A stretch of 64,000 nucleotides of DNA from Prosthecobacter sp. (GTDB taxonomy: Bacteria; Verrucomicrobiota; Verrucomicrobiia; Verrucomicrobiales; Verrucomicrobiaceae). The stretch is from contig NZ_JAXMIH010000023.1 in NCBI RefSeq assembly GCF_034366625.1, positions 372,001-436,000 on the forward strand, written 5' to 3'. Shown here in pieces: positions 37,774-46,101 of the stretch. The position numbers were made by a program, and so were the translations under genes. Numbering within the stretch: position 1 is the stretch's first letter; each line of letters begins with the position of its first letter. Below the pieces are notes generated by a model. That model saw nothing but the letters and a program-made list of their open reading frames with translations, had not been told where the DNA came from and searched no databases.

Positions 37774-38491
37774 GGTAAACCGCATGGAACGCGGACCCGA
37801 TCTCTGCGCAAGACAGGATGCTGATACCGGAGTGCCGATTTTAGGTATGTTTGAGGAAGCCCAAGATCATCGTTCGGAGGGACGAAGAACCGTGCAGGGA
37901 CTCCTTGCGCTCGACGCTGGCGCAGAGGGACAAAGCTTCCGATGCGCAGTGCGGTGAGTTTGAGTCGGCATCTGCGGAGTTTTGAACGAACGAGGACGCA
38001 TGCGAAGCTGCCGGGGATCATGAATGCATTTCTAAAACAATCTGCCGCCTGACTCAGGTTCCCATTCCTGTTCCCACGATTTCGCTCCGTGTGCTTCTGC
38101 GACGCTCCAGAGCTGCTGAGGTGAAGGTAGCGGGGGCAAGATGTGACGGAATGGAGGCTCAGATCCGGCCAAAAAGATGACCGGGTGGCATCTTGGGGCT
38201 ACCTCCAGGGCCCGCCACCCGGTTCATCCTTTTGCCAACCTTGATGTTTTTCTGCCGAAAGAAGCTGTCCTGCTGAGAGACTGCCTGATTCAGTAGACAA
38301 ATACAAATTATCAGCCTAATTTGATATTATGCAATTCAAAAGTGAAAAAATTATCAAAGATGGCTTTTTCGCAGGCTGCGTGTCACAAATTTCCCGTTCT
38401 TCTTTGTGGGGAATATGGTGAGCAGAGCTCGGGACAGATAAGGACCGCTCAAGACGCACGGCTCCAACTTTCTCGGTTCTGACAGCGATCA
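37774..38491. other. Intergenic region without a convincing gene
   Basis: No ORF here shows coding character; a 133-residue minus-strand ORF reaching 38021 overlaps the Gfo/Idh start and lacks any recognised motif. The region contains the inverted repeat at 38167-38236 and an AT-rich block (about 38285-38370) that could hold the promoter of the Gfo/Idh gene. It could hide a small RNA or the remains of a lost gene. Confidence 0.6.
38167..38236. repeat. Long imperfect inverted repeat
   Basis: The left arm ggccaaaaagatgaccgggtggc (38167-38189, 23 bp) pairs with the right arm gccacccggttcatccttttgcc (38214-38236) with a few mismatches and one bulge, around a 24-nt loop that is itself CTTGG/CCAGG-rich. 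As RNA it would form a very stable stem. It is isolated from any ORF. Confidence 0.6.
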
Positions 38492-39460
38492 TCATTTTGG
38501 TGCCGACACCGGAGGCTTCGGAAACGGCTGCCCGCCCTGCTCAATGAAGGCCTTCTCCACCTGCGCGAGGAGGAAGTTGCCGACGTAGCGGGCGATGCGC
38601 TCGTTCTTTTTCAGCGTGGACATGATGGTGGGCACGGCGGCTTCTAATTCAGCGGGATCTTTGCCGGCGAACTTCTTCACCTCATCCTGCAAGGCGATGA
38701 AGAAGGCCTGCTGATCCTCCAGCAGTTCCGGACCGCCCATGGGGCCGTGACCGGGGCAGACAACCTTTGCGCCGAGTTTCTTCACCGCTTCGAGAGTCTT
38801 GATCCACTCGCCGATGTTGCCGTCGCCAGTGAAGTTGTAGGCACCGTTGACACAGGCATCGCCGCTGAAGAGGATTTTTTCGTTCGGCAGCCAGGCCCAG
38901 CCGTCGCCGTGCGTGTGCGCGGTGCCGAAGTGCAGCAACTCGACGCGGTTCTTGCCATCGTCGAAGATCATCTCGCTTTTGTACAGCAGCGTCGGTGCCT
39001 TGAGCTTGCTCTCGGCGACATCTTTGCGGCCCTTCGCGGCATCCTGCCAGCGGCCGGGTTTGTCGCCGAAGAGGCCGGTTTCGTATTTCTTCATCTCTTC
39101 CAGCGCGCCGACATGCGCGACGGGTGTCGCGCCTTTTTCGAGCCAGACCTGGTTTCCATACGCGTGATCGCCGTGGTGATGCGTGTCGAAGGCAAAGCGC
39201 ACCGGCTTGTCCGTGAGCGCCTCGATCTTGGGGATGATGACGCGGGCACCGGAAGGGAAATTGGCATCAATCACGAGCACGTAGTCCGCAAAGATGATCC
39301 AGCCGTTGTTGCAGTGGCCGTAAGGTTTGATCTCGCCCTCATGGAAATAGACATTCGGGGCGATGTTTTCGACTTTGTTCACCTCCGCGTGAGATGGGAG
39401 CGCGGAGAGACAGAGGATGGCGAAGACGGCTGACAGGTGAGTGAAGAAGATGGATTTCAT
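38492..39460 (-). CDS. Secreted metallo-beta-lactamase-fold hydrolase
   Basis: The 322-residue product has a signal peptide (MKSIFFTHLSAVFAILCLSALPSHA) and the zinc-binding motif FDTHHHGDHAYGNQVWLEKG, plus the second-half ligands in AHTHGDGWAWLPNEK, SGDACVN and CPGHGP. It belongs to the SoxH/quinoprotein-relay-like MBL group (periplasmic). Substrate is unknown. It is divergent from the RlmI-like gene. Confidence 0.92.
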   Translation of the reverse strand: MKSIFFTHLSAVFAILCLSALPSHAEVNKVENIAPNVYFHEGEIKPYGHCNNGWIIFADYVLVIDANFPSGARVIIPKIEALTDKPVRFAFDTHHHGDHAYGNQVWLEKGATPVAHVGALEEMKKYETGLFGDKPGRWQDAAKGRKDVAESKLKAPTLLYKSEMIFDDGKNRVELLHFGTAHTHGDGWAWLPNEKILFSGDACVNGAYNFTGDGNIGEWIKTLEAVKKLGAKVVCPGHGPMGGPELLEDQQAFFIALQDEVKKFAGKDPAELEAAVPTIMSTLKKNERIARYVGNFLLAQVEKAFIEQGGQPFPKPPVSAPK

Positions 39461-39532
39461 GATGGCTGGTGGTGAAACGCTGCCAAAAGCGGATTTTCAC
39501 ACGGCCAAATATCCGCGCCAATTCATGAGGAT

Positions 39533-40516
39533 GTGTTGCCGGGGCGACGATTCTGCGACAGGCGTTGCCGGGTGAACCCATCATCCTTCCGCAACCATGC
39601 CATCCAACCCGCGACCTGGATTGCTACGGCTGAGCGCACCGCCTTTGAAGCGGCAGGCACGACGGCACATCGGCTGGCGTCGGGATCGGAGGGCTGGGTG
39701 GAGCGGCTGGGTGATGATGCGATGATCTCGCACAAGAATGGCGCTGCGCTGAACGAACTGGCCGCCGGGCTAGTGGTGTGGAGCGCGCAGGCGCAGTGGA
39801 CACCGGCGCGAGTCTTCACGCGCTTCCTGCCATTGAAGAATCATGAGCGTGTCTCGCCCATCCTGAGATCGGGAGATGCCTCATTGCCGATCACGACAGT
39901 GGTGACGGAGGCAGGGATCCGCTATGGGCTTGATTTCGGCACGGGCTACAGTCACGGCCTGTTTCTGGATCAACGTGCAAACCGCGCCAAGCTGCATGCA
40001 CTGAAGCCAAAGCGCCTGCTGAACACCTTTGCCTACACCTGCAGTTTCAGCGTCGTGGCCGGCCTCGCGGGCGCGGAGACGGTGAGCGTGGATCTGTCCC
40101 GCAAGTCGCTGGATCGCGGCAAACAGAACCTTGCCCTCAATGGCATCGCAGAGGCCGGGCATCGCTTCATCAATGATGATACGCTGGAGTTGCTGCCGAA
40201 GCTGGGGCATCGCGGCGAGCGCTTTGATGCCATCGTCCTCGATCCGCCGACGTTCTCGCGCGGCAACAACGGTCGCCTTTGGCAGGTGGAGCAGCACTTT
40301 GAGGATCTGATGCTCGCCGCGCTGGAGGTGGCGGCACCCAAGTGCGCGATCCTGCTGTCCACCAACTGCACGAAGCTCAATCCTACCGTCATGGAACGAC
40401 AGGCACGTGCCTGTGCGAAGATCAAGCGCCGCACCACGGAATACATGCGCATGGCAGCGGCGGTGGATTTCCCGCCAGGTCATGGTGCCAGCACCCTTTG
40501 GATGATGGTTCGCTAA
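39533..40516 (+). CDS. RlmI/RlmK-like class I SAM-dependent methyltransferase
   Basis: The 327-residue product shows FLDQRANR, the SAM-binding NTFAYTCSFSVVAGLAGAE, the VDLSRKSLDRGKQN motif II and the DPPTFSRG motif, all typical of RlmI-family rRNA cytosine methyltransferases. The N-terminal PUA domain of RlmI is not evident. Start uncertain: ATG at 39533 gives a Cys/Arg-rich 13-residue extension; GTG at 39572 (VNPSSFRNHA) is an alternative. The RNA target is inferred from family only. Confidence 0.88.
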   Translation: MLPGRRFCDRRCRVNPSSFRNHAIQPATWIATAERTAFEAAGTTAHRLASGSEGWVERLGDDAMISHKNGAALNELAAGLVVWSAQAQWTPARVFTRFLPLKNHERVSPILRSGDASLPITTVVTEAGIRYGLDFGTGYSHGLFLDQRANRAKLHALKPKRLLNTFAYTCSFSVVAGLAGAETVSVDLSRKSLDRGKQNLALNGIAEAGHRFINDDTLELLPKLGHRGERFDAIVLDPPTFSRGNNGRLWQVEQHFEDLMLAALEVAAPKCAILLSTNCTKLNPTVMERQARACAKIKRRTTEYMRMAAAVDFPPGHGASTLWMMVR

Positions 40517-40517
40517 A

Positions 40518-41147
40518 TCAGTCCACCAGCCACGATTTCATTCGCTCACCCATCACTTTTGCGATGGCGGCATTTCCCGCCGCATCGGGATGCACGCCGT
40601 CTTTAAGCAGAGCGACATCGGGCACGACACCGAAGAGACTGACGAACTCGCTGTGCGTCTCGGTGGCGAGTTTCGCAAAGGCATCACTGAGTTCACGCAG
40701 CTTCGCCTCACGTTGATCACCGATGGGCTTCGTTGGCCCGAGTGCGGCCTTGTTGATGTTGGTGGGACCGACGAGGAGCAGGGGAAGCTTCACGCCATAA
40801 GCAGCGCGCGCTTTCTCGATCATCGCACGCAGATTCGCCACGGCCTTCGGCACGCATTCAGCCGTGATGTCGCGGGAGTCATTCATGCCGAGTGCGATCA
40901 CCAAAGCGTCCGTTTTCAAATGCCGTTGCAGCATCGCTTCGAACTCCTTCACCGAGTTCGTCGGGCGACCGCCCTTGCCTTCGTTGATCAGCGTCAGCGT
41001 CCCGGCGGACTCTTTCTCGACCTGCTTCACCCAAGCTCCGCCAGCCGTGATCGAGTCGCCAAACACGATCACCGTGCGCGGCTTTGTGCTATTCTGAGCC
41101 AAGACACCCAACGTCAGAGCCAGGAGGAGAAGAAAAGCACGGATCAT
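40518..41147 (-). CDS. Secreted SGNH/GDSL hydrolase
   Basis: The 209-residue product has a signal peptide (MIRAFLLLLALTLGVLAQ) and SGNH motifs: VIVFGDSITAGG, INEGKGG, ALGMND and DGVHPDAAG with the catalytic His. It is an esterase- or acetyl-esterase-like protein, possibly acting on plant or algal polysaccharide. A tiny protein gene lies 12 bp upstream on the same strand (41160-41336). Its stop abuts the RlmI-like gene stop. Confidence 0.92.
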   Translation of the reverse strand: MIRAFLLLLALTLGVLAQNSTKPRTVIVFGDSITAGGAWVKQVEKESAGTLTLINEGKGGRPTNSVKEFEAMLQRHLKTDALVIALGMNDSRDITAECVPKAVANLRAMIEKARAAYGVKLPLLLVGPTNINKAALGPTKPIGDQREAKLRELSDAFAKLATETHSEFVSLFGVVPDVALLKDGVHPDAAGNAAIAKVMGERMKSWLVD

Positions 41148-41159
41148 GATTTCTCGAAG

Positions 41160-41336
41160 CTAACGCTGTGGTGGAGGTGGTTCAGGTGGCGAGGAACTGT
41201 CAGGCTTTTTCACGCGTAGCACGACTTTGGGACCAGGAATGAAGCCACTGCTTCCACTGCCACCGGTCCACTTGCCGTCGGATGAATTGCTCTTAAAGGG
41301 CCGGGGCGCTTTGTTGTTTTGTTTCTGACTTCTCAT
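41160..41336 (-). CDS. Tiny protein of the RPFK/GG family, copy 1
   Basis: The 58-residue product starts MRSQKQNNKAPRPFKSNSSD and continues KWTGGSGSSGFIPGPKVVLR before a Pro-rich tail. It shares RPFK(S/N)xSSDxxWxGG with the protein at 44110-44355. Codons for the shared residues differ (Ser tca versus agt, Phe ttt versus ttc), so conservation is at protein level, arguing for real coding. There is no signal peptide. It sits 12 bp upstream of a same-strand SGNH hydrolase gene. Function unknown. Confidence 0.55.
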   Translation of the reverse strand: MRSQKQNNKAPRPFKSNSSDGKWTGGSGSSGFIPGPKVVLRVKKPDSSSPPEPPPPQR

Positions 41337-41480
41337 CGTCTTGTGTGTGCTGGTTGGGCCGGATGCGATCTGCATCATTCGCAGCCCCATGAATCGTTGC
41401 GGCAGATGACGAATTTGGCAAAGCAAAATCCCATCCTTCAACCTCGCAACGATTGGGGGAAAGGTCCGGCCCGCATTTCC

Positions 41481-42152
41481 TCAAGCGCCCTGCTTCTTCT
41501 TCGGCGGTTTGGGCGATTGATCAGACGCTTTGATCTTGGCGAATACCTTTTGAGCATAGTCCGAGGTTTGTTCCGGCGTGAGCTCGGGATGCTTTTCTTG
41601 ACGCGATTTCATGAGTTCTTTGAACTTGTCACGCGCTTCAGGCGAGAGAGAGGCATACATCTCACGGCCCTGCTCACCGAGGAAGGAAGACGGGCGCATT
41701 TTGTCGCCATCCTTCTTACTGGAGCCGGCCATTTGAGCCCTTGAGCCGTCTTTTCCTGCACTTCCCGGGGAAAGCTGCTGCCCCTGATAGTGCATGGCGA
41801 CGATCTCCTCCCCGACCTGCATCTCAATCTGCGTCTGATAGAGATCGGCACCGGCGCTGGCCGTCATGAGCCGCCATCCTTGCGCGTTGGGCTCCTCCGA
41901 AACCACGAATCGCTGCTTCGTCTCCTTGTTTAACACAGTGGCAATCGGATGGCCATCGACATAGGCGATGCCGGTGAGTTGCAGGGATTCCTGTAGATTC
42001 ACGGCGCGGGTGAAGGGCGAGTGGGTCACCAAATCGTCCGCGAAACTGAAATCGAGCGGCTGCGGCAGATCGGGATCTGCCACAGGAGCATCACCAGCCC
42101 GCAAGCAGGACACGGACAAGAGAATGGCGCTGACACGAACGAGGAACTTCAT
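41481..42152 (-). CDS. Exported hypothetical protein
   Basis: The 223-residue product has a signal peptide (MKFLVRVSAILLSVSCLRA). The centre (residues 50-115) looks like a beta-rich domain: ESLQLTGIAYVDGHPIATVLN, KQRFVVSEEPNAQGW. The C-terminal part is Lys/Pro/Ser-rich with EQTSDYAQKVF near the end. I do not recognise the family. Start at 42152 opens the signal peptide. Confidence 0.75.
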   Translation of the reverse strand: MKFLVRVSAILLSVSCLRAGDAPVADPDLPQPLDFSFADDLVTHSPFTRAVNLQESLQLTGIAYVDGHPIATVLNKETKQRFVVSEEPNAQGWRLMTASAGADLYQTQIEMQVGEEIVAMHYQGQQLSPGSAGKDGSRAQMAGSSKKDGDKMRPSSFLGEQGREMYASLSPEARDKFKELMKSRQEKHPELTPEQTSDYAQKVFAKIKASDQSPKPPKKKQGA

Positions 42153-42242
42153 TGGGGCCACCACAAACGACCGTCTGCCAAGGGTCTATCATGATTCCAT
42201 ACAGCCTCATAAACTCGCGTTGAACCGGTCCAAGTGTGCTGC

Positions 42243-42707
42243 TCAAAAGAGTTCGCCCTGCAAAGGCGGTTTCGGAGGCGGCGGTGGCAGAGGTGAGATG
42301 ATGGTAATGCTGCCTTCGGGGTTGAACGTGCCGAAGAGCGCGAAGCGAGTGTCACGGAAGTAAGCGGCTTCTTCAGAAGTCGTGGCGGTAGTCACCAACT
42401 TGGCGATCCGGTAAGGTTCGCCGTTCTTTCCTGTGATCGGCGGTTCCAGCACAAAGAACAACCTCGCTCCGGTCGGTGCCGGTCCCCAGTTGATTTCATC
42501 GGTGTCGTCGTCTCTGACCGCGACCTCAGCGACTCCCTCGGTTTGCGCGAGATCGTGCCCCGGCTTGCTGAGCCACCACTGGAGTTTCTCGTTCTGTGCG
42601 GAGCCGCCCCAGAGCCCCTTGATCTTCGTGCCGTCGGCGAACGTCAAGGAAAGGGACTGACTCGCCTTCCAAAGCGTGCCATCAAGAGTGCGGAAGAGGT
42701 GGGGCAT
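42243..42707 (-). CDS. Hypothetical protein
   Basis: The 154-residue product starts MPHLFRTLDGTLWKASQSLS. It is beta-rich and has a Pro-rich C-terminus (PPPPPKPPLQGEL). No signal peptide or known motif is visible. It is in the same direction as the exported hypothetical gene and the lactonase-like gene, so the three may form a run. A start at 42752 would add 15 residues. Confidence 0.6.
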   Translation of the reverse strand: MPHLFRTLDGTLWKASQSLSLTFADGTKIKGLWGGSAQNEKLQWWLSKPGHDLAQTEGVAEVAVRDDDTDEINWGPAPTGARLFFVLEPPITGKNGEPYRIAKLVTTATTSEEAAYFRDTRFALFGTFNPEGSITIISPLPPPPPKPPLQGELF

Positions 42708-42761
42708 TTGATGAGAGCATTTCCACATTGGGGAAATGCAGTCAAACCGCATGAAGCATGC

Positions 42762-44045
42762 TTACTGCGTCTTCGCCATATCACGGAACACGATCTGCGA
42801 CGGATTGCCGACCGGTGTGTAGTGGCCGGTGAAGGTCAGCTTGCCGGTTTTCTTGTCCACGCGGAAGACGGCAATGTGATCAGCACGCTGATTGCAGCAG
42901 TAAAGGAAGCTGTTGGTCGGATCGAACGTGAAACTGCGCGGGTAGTCGCCGTGCGTCCACTCTTCGGCCACGAAAGTGAGCGTGCCGTCCTTCCCGACAG
43001 CGAAGATGGCGATGCTGTCGTGGAGGCGGTTGCCGGCATAGACGAACTTGCCATCGGTGGAGACAGCGATCTCGGAGCAGAAGTTGCTGCCCGCATAGCC
43101 CGGTGGCAGGCTGGGGAGTGTCTGGCGTGAGGTGAGGCGGCCTTTGTCCGCATCATAGTCGAACAGCACGACGGTGGAGCCTTCCTCCTGGATGGAATAG
43201 AACCAGCGTCCGTTCGGGTGAAACGCGAAGTGACGCGGGCCATCGCCCGCTGGCAACGAGACAAAGGGCGGATCGTTCGCGGTGAGCGTGCCTTTCTCCG
43301 CATCGAATTTCCACACGAGTATTTGATCGAGGCCGAGATCGACGTGAATGACAAATTTGCCTGAGGGATCGGCCTCAATCATGTGCGCATGAGTTTGATC
43401 ATGGCCACTGATGGCAAAGCTGCCCGGTGCGGCGTTTGTGGCCTTGGTGGATCCGATCTTGCCAGCGTCCTTCTTCACATCTGTTGCTTCGCCGAGACTA
43501 CCATCCGGTTTGATCGGCAGCACGGCCACGGAACCGCCGAAATAGTTCGCCACGAGCACAAACTTGCCGCTGGGATGGACGCTCAAATGCGCCGGGCCTT
43601 TGCCGCCGGAACTGACGCTGTTCAGCAGCTTCAGCGAGCCGTCTTTCTCGACAGCGAAGGCGCTGACGGTGCCGGATTCATTCTCACCGAGACGCTCAGT
43701 CTCATTGCCGGAATAAAGACGCGTTTTGTCCGCATTGAAGGCGAGGCAGCTCGGACTTGTGCCCATTTCATACACACCCGCAGGTTTCATCGCCCCAGTG
43801 GCACGATCCACCTCAAACAAATGGATGCCGCGTCCGTTCCCAGGCGGCAGATCGACCTGCGTGGCCTTCATGTTCTTCAACGGCGAGGTGTAGGTGCCCA
43901 CATAGGCCATGAGCGGCGCCCTGGCCCTGCCGGACTCTGCTCCGAAAAGTGGCTCCAGGGCAGCACTGAACGCGAAGGCGGAGGAGGTTTTGAAAAAGGA
44001 ACGGCGGGCAAGGCCGGGCGGAGTCACAGGGAAAGGAGGCATCAT
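42762..44045 (-). CDS. Tat-exported lactonase-family (6-phosphogluconolactonase-like) beta-propeller
   Basis: The 427-residue product starts near 44045 (MMPPFPVTPPGLARRSFFK), where ARRSFFKTSSAFAF is a twin-arginine signal. The rest is a seven-bladed propeller of the YbhE/Pgl-like family with repeats such as GKGPAHLSVHPSGKFVLVAN, HMIEADPSGKFVIHVDLG, GDGPRHFAFHPNGRWF and CSEIAVSTDGKFVYAGN. These proteins hydrolyse sugar lactones in the periplasm or are relatives without that activity. A tiny RPFK-family gene lies 64 bp upstream. The long ORF reaching 44243 is an unlikely start. Confidence 0.9.
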   Translation of the reverse strand: MMPPFPVTPPGLARRSFFKTSSAFAFSAALEPLFGAESGRARAPLMAYVGTYTSPLKNMKATQVDLPPGNGRGIHLFEVDRATGAMKPAGVYEMGTSPSCLAFNADKTRLYSGNETERLGENESGTVSAFAVEKDGSLKLLNSVSSGGKGPAHLSVHPSGKFVLVANYFGGSVAVLPIKPDGSLGEATDVKKDAGKIGSTKATNAAPGSFAISGHDQTHAHMIEADPSGKFVIHVDLGLDQILVWKFDAEKGTLTANDPPFVSLPAGDGPRHFAFHPNGRWFYSIQEEGSTVVLFDYDADKGRLTSRQTLPSLPPGYAGSNFCSEIAVSTDGKFVYAGNRLHDSIAIFAVGKDGTLTFVAEEWTHGDYPRSFTFDPTNSFLYCCNQRADHIAVFRVDKKTGKLTFTGHYTPVGNPSQIVFRDMAKTQ

Positions 44046-44109
44046 GGTGAGTGATGGGGCTACGTCACCAACCATCACGGCTTTGCAGCCTCTCGCTTCC
44101 TTCGGACGC

Positions 44110-44355
44110 TCAATCGCCCGATACAGACGCTTCACTTGCTCCTGCCGTGCCATCCGCAGGCTTCGCCGCAGATGGAATGAAGGACGAGGCGGCGGTCTTT
44201 TTCGTCGCCCCCGAAGTGGCCTTTGCAGGAGGCAGATAAGCATTGTGCTTGCGGCCTCCTGACCAACCGCGATCAGAACTGCTGTTCTTGAACGGTCGGG
44301 AGGCTATTTGTTCCGAATGGAAGGCCTCCGCGTGTTCGGAGAACAGCAGGTGCAT
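44110..44355 (-). CDS. Tiny protein of the RPFK/GG family, copy 2
   Basis: The 81-residue product contains SRPFKNSSSDRGWSGGRKHN, matching the core RPFK(S/N)xSSDxxWxGG of the protein at 41160-41336, followed by a Pro/Ala/Ser-rich tail. It lies 64 bp upstream of the Tat-exported lactonase-like gene on the same strand and divergent from a secreted SGNH hydrolase. The start at 44355 is uncertain. Function unknown. Confidence 0.5.
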   Translation of the reverse strand: MHLLFSEHAEAFHSEQIASRPFKNSSSDRGWSGGRKHNAYLPPAKATSGATKKTAASSFIPSAAKPADGTAGASEASVSGD

Positions 44356-44411
44356 AGGAGCCGCGGCAATGGCATTCGCTAGAATGCTGTCTGGAAAATC
44401 GTTGGCTGAGA

Positions 44412-45644
44412 ATGAAGCTCTTCTGGATCCTCCTGCTGGCCGTTGCTGTCCCGCTCCGTGCAGAGTTTGCTTTTCAGGATGGCGACACCGTGGTGTTTCT
44501 TGGCGACAGCATCACGGCAGCGCGGCGCTACGACCGGATCATTGAAAACTACACACTGCTCCGCTATCCGCAGCGGCATGTGAAATTTTTCAATGCCGGC
44601 AAGGGCGGCGATACGATGACGGGCGCCCTGGATCGATTGCAGCGCGAGGTCTTTGATCGTCATGCGACGGTGCTTACGGTGGCTTTTGGCGTGAATGACA
44701 TCGGCTGGGGCATGAAGGCGGATGAGGAGCACAAGGCGGCGTATCTCCGCTCGCTGCGCACGCTCATCGAGCGTTGCCAGGAAAAGCAGGTGCGCGTGTT
44801 TCTCTGCTCACCGGCCATCACCAACGAAGACCCGGATCGCTCGGAGAGAGGCTTTTTGCAGCAGATGTGCGATGAGGGGCTCGCGCTGGCAAAGAGTCTC
44901 GGCGCGGAGACGGTCGATATTCTGCGCTCGATGCGGAAGGTGCAGCGCCATGTGCTCGTCGTGAACAAGACGCAAAAAGATCCGGCCAGGCACACGAAGC
45001 TGCATGTGGAGGACGGCGTGCATTTGAATGAACTCGGCCAGCTCGCCATGGCGGTCGCCCTCTTGAAAGGCCTCGGTGCGCCTGCGGAGGTTTCATCGGC
45101 GGAGATCGATGCGGCATCCGCGCGTCCGCTTGCCGCGAGCGGATGCACGATCACCAATGTGAAGGCGACGGCGGACAGCGTGGTGTTTGACCGGCTCGAC
45201 GAAGGGCTGCCGCTCAACTTCGGCACCTTCGGTGCGCTGAACTTCATGTTCATCCCCGTGCCCCAGGAGCTGAACCGCTATATGCTCACCGTGCGTGGCC
45301 TCGCGGCCGGAAAGTATGATCTGCGCGCCGGTGGACGGGCCTTGGGCAAGTTTACCAACAAACAACTTGCCGCCGGTCTGAACATTTCCTCCATGACTGC
45401 GAACGGCTGGGAACCGGGTGGTCCGTGGGATGCCCAGGCCGCCGCACTGAAGATGGTGACTGATGCGCGTATGGAGATCCTCGGCTCGCAATCCTACAGC
45501 GAGAATTTCCTGTCAAACCATCCAGGCGTGGAGGCCGTGCGCCAGGAAACCCAGGCCACACTGGAGAGCCTGGAAGCTCTCCAGCGCAAGTATGCGTCAC
45601 CCGCCACGGTTCATTTCGAAGTGAAGAGGACGGGCGATGAGTGA
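44412..45644 (+). CDS. Secreted SGNH hydrolase with C-terminal extension
   Basis: The 410-residue product has a signal peptide (MKLFWILLLAVAVPLRAEF), SGNH motifs VVFLGDSITAARR, FFNAGKGGDTMTG, AFGVNDIGWG and DGVHLNELGQ with catalytic His, and a long C-terminal region of about 180 residues absent from typical single-domain SGNH proteins. It belongs to the group of carbohydrate esterase-like hydrolases common in Verrucomicrobia. The 3' end is convergent with yjdM. Confidence 0.92.
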   Translation: MKLFWILLLAVAVPLRAEFAFQDGDTVVFLGDSITAARRYDRIIENYTLLRYPQRHVKFFNAGKGGDTMTGALDRLQREVFDRHATVLTVAFGVNDIGWGMKADEEHKAAYLRSLRTLIERCQEKQVRVFLCSPAITNEDPDRSERGFLQQMCDEGLALAKSLGAETVDILRSMRKVQRHVLVVNKTQKDPARHTKLHVEDGVHLNELGQLAMAVALLKGLGAPAEVSSAEIDAASARPLAASGCTITNVKATADSVVFDRLDEGLPLNFGTFGALNFMFIPVPQELNRYMLTVRGLAAGKYDLRAGGRALGKFTNKQLAAGLNISSMTANGWEPGGPWDAQAAALKMVTDARMEILGSQSYSENFLSNHPGVEAVRQETQATLESLEALQRKYASPATVHFEVKRTGDE

Positions 45645-45650
45645 TGAAGG

Positions 45651-45992
45651 CTAGCTCACCACCTTCTTCACAAAGCAGGCCCTCAGGCCAATGAGCACTC
45701 CCTCCATCTTGCAGGAGATCTCGTGATCGCCGTCCACAAGGCGGATGGGCTTGGACTTCATCCCGATTTTGAGAACCTGAGAAGACCCCTTCAGTTGCAA
45801 GTCCTTGATCATCGCCACGATGTCACCATCGGCGAGCACTGCACCGTAGGCATCCTTGACGACACGTTCGGCATCGGGCGCATCCGGCGCGGCTTCTTTG
45901 GGCCATTCGTGACCGCAGGTCATGCATTCAAAGCGTTCGGGGTGGTCCAAAACGTCGTTCATCTCGCACATCGGGCAGGCTGGGTTGCTCAT
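45651..45992 (-). CDS. yjdM: Zinc-ribbon protein YjdM (PhnA family)
   Basis: The 113-residue product starts MSNPACPMCEMNDVLDH with two Cys pairs (CPMC, CMTC) making a zinc ribbon, and the PhnA domain: DAYGAVLADGDIVAMIKDLQ, VLKIGMKSKPIRLVDGDHEI. Once linked to alkylphosphonate use, its real role is unknown. Its length matches the family. The start at 45992 is chosen; an ORF reaching 46325 is antisense extension. Confidence 0.92.
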   Translation of the reverse strand: MSNPACPMCEMNDVLDHPERFECMTCGHEWPKEAAPDAPDAERVVKDAYGAVLADGDIVAMIKDLQLKGSSQVLKIGMKSKPIRLVDGDHEISCKMEGVLIGLRACFVKKVVS

Positions 45993-46101
45993 AGGCAGAC
46001 AGAAGAACCACATCCTGCTCGAACACAACAGGTTCCACCCAGCTCTTCGAACTCGTCGAGGAGGAAACCGTGCCTCCTCGACGACTGGAGTGAACTGTTT
46101 G

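Noticed and set aside
37620-38021. 133-residue minus-strand ORF reaching upstream of the Gfo/Idh gene
   Set aside because: Overlaps the Gfo/Idh gene in another frame and the upstream part shows no known motif or conserved composition.
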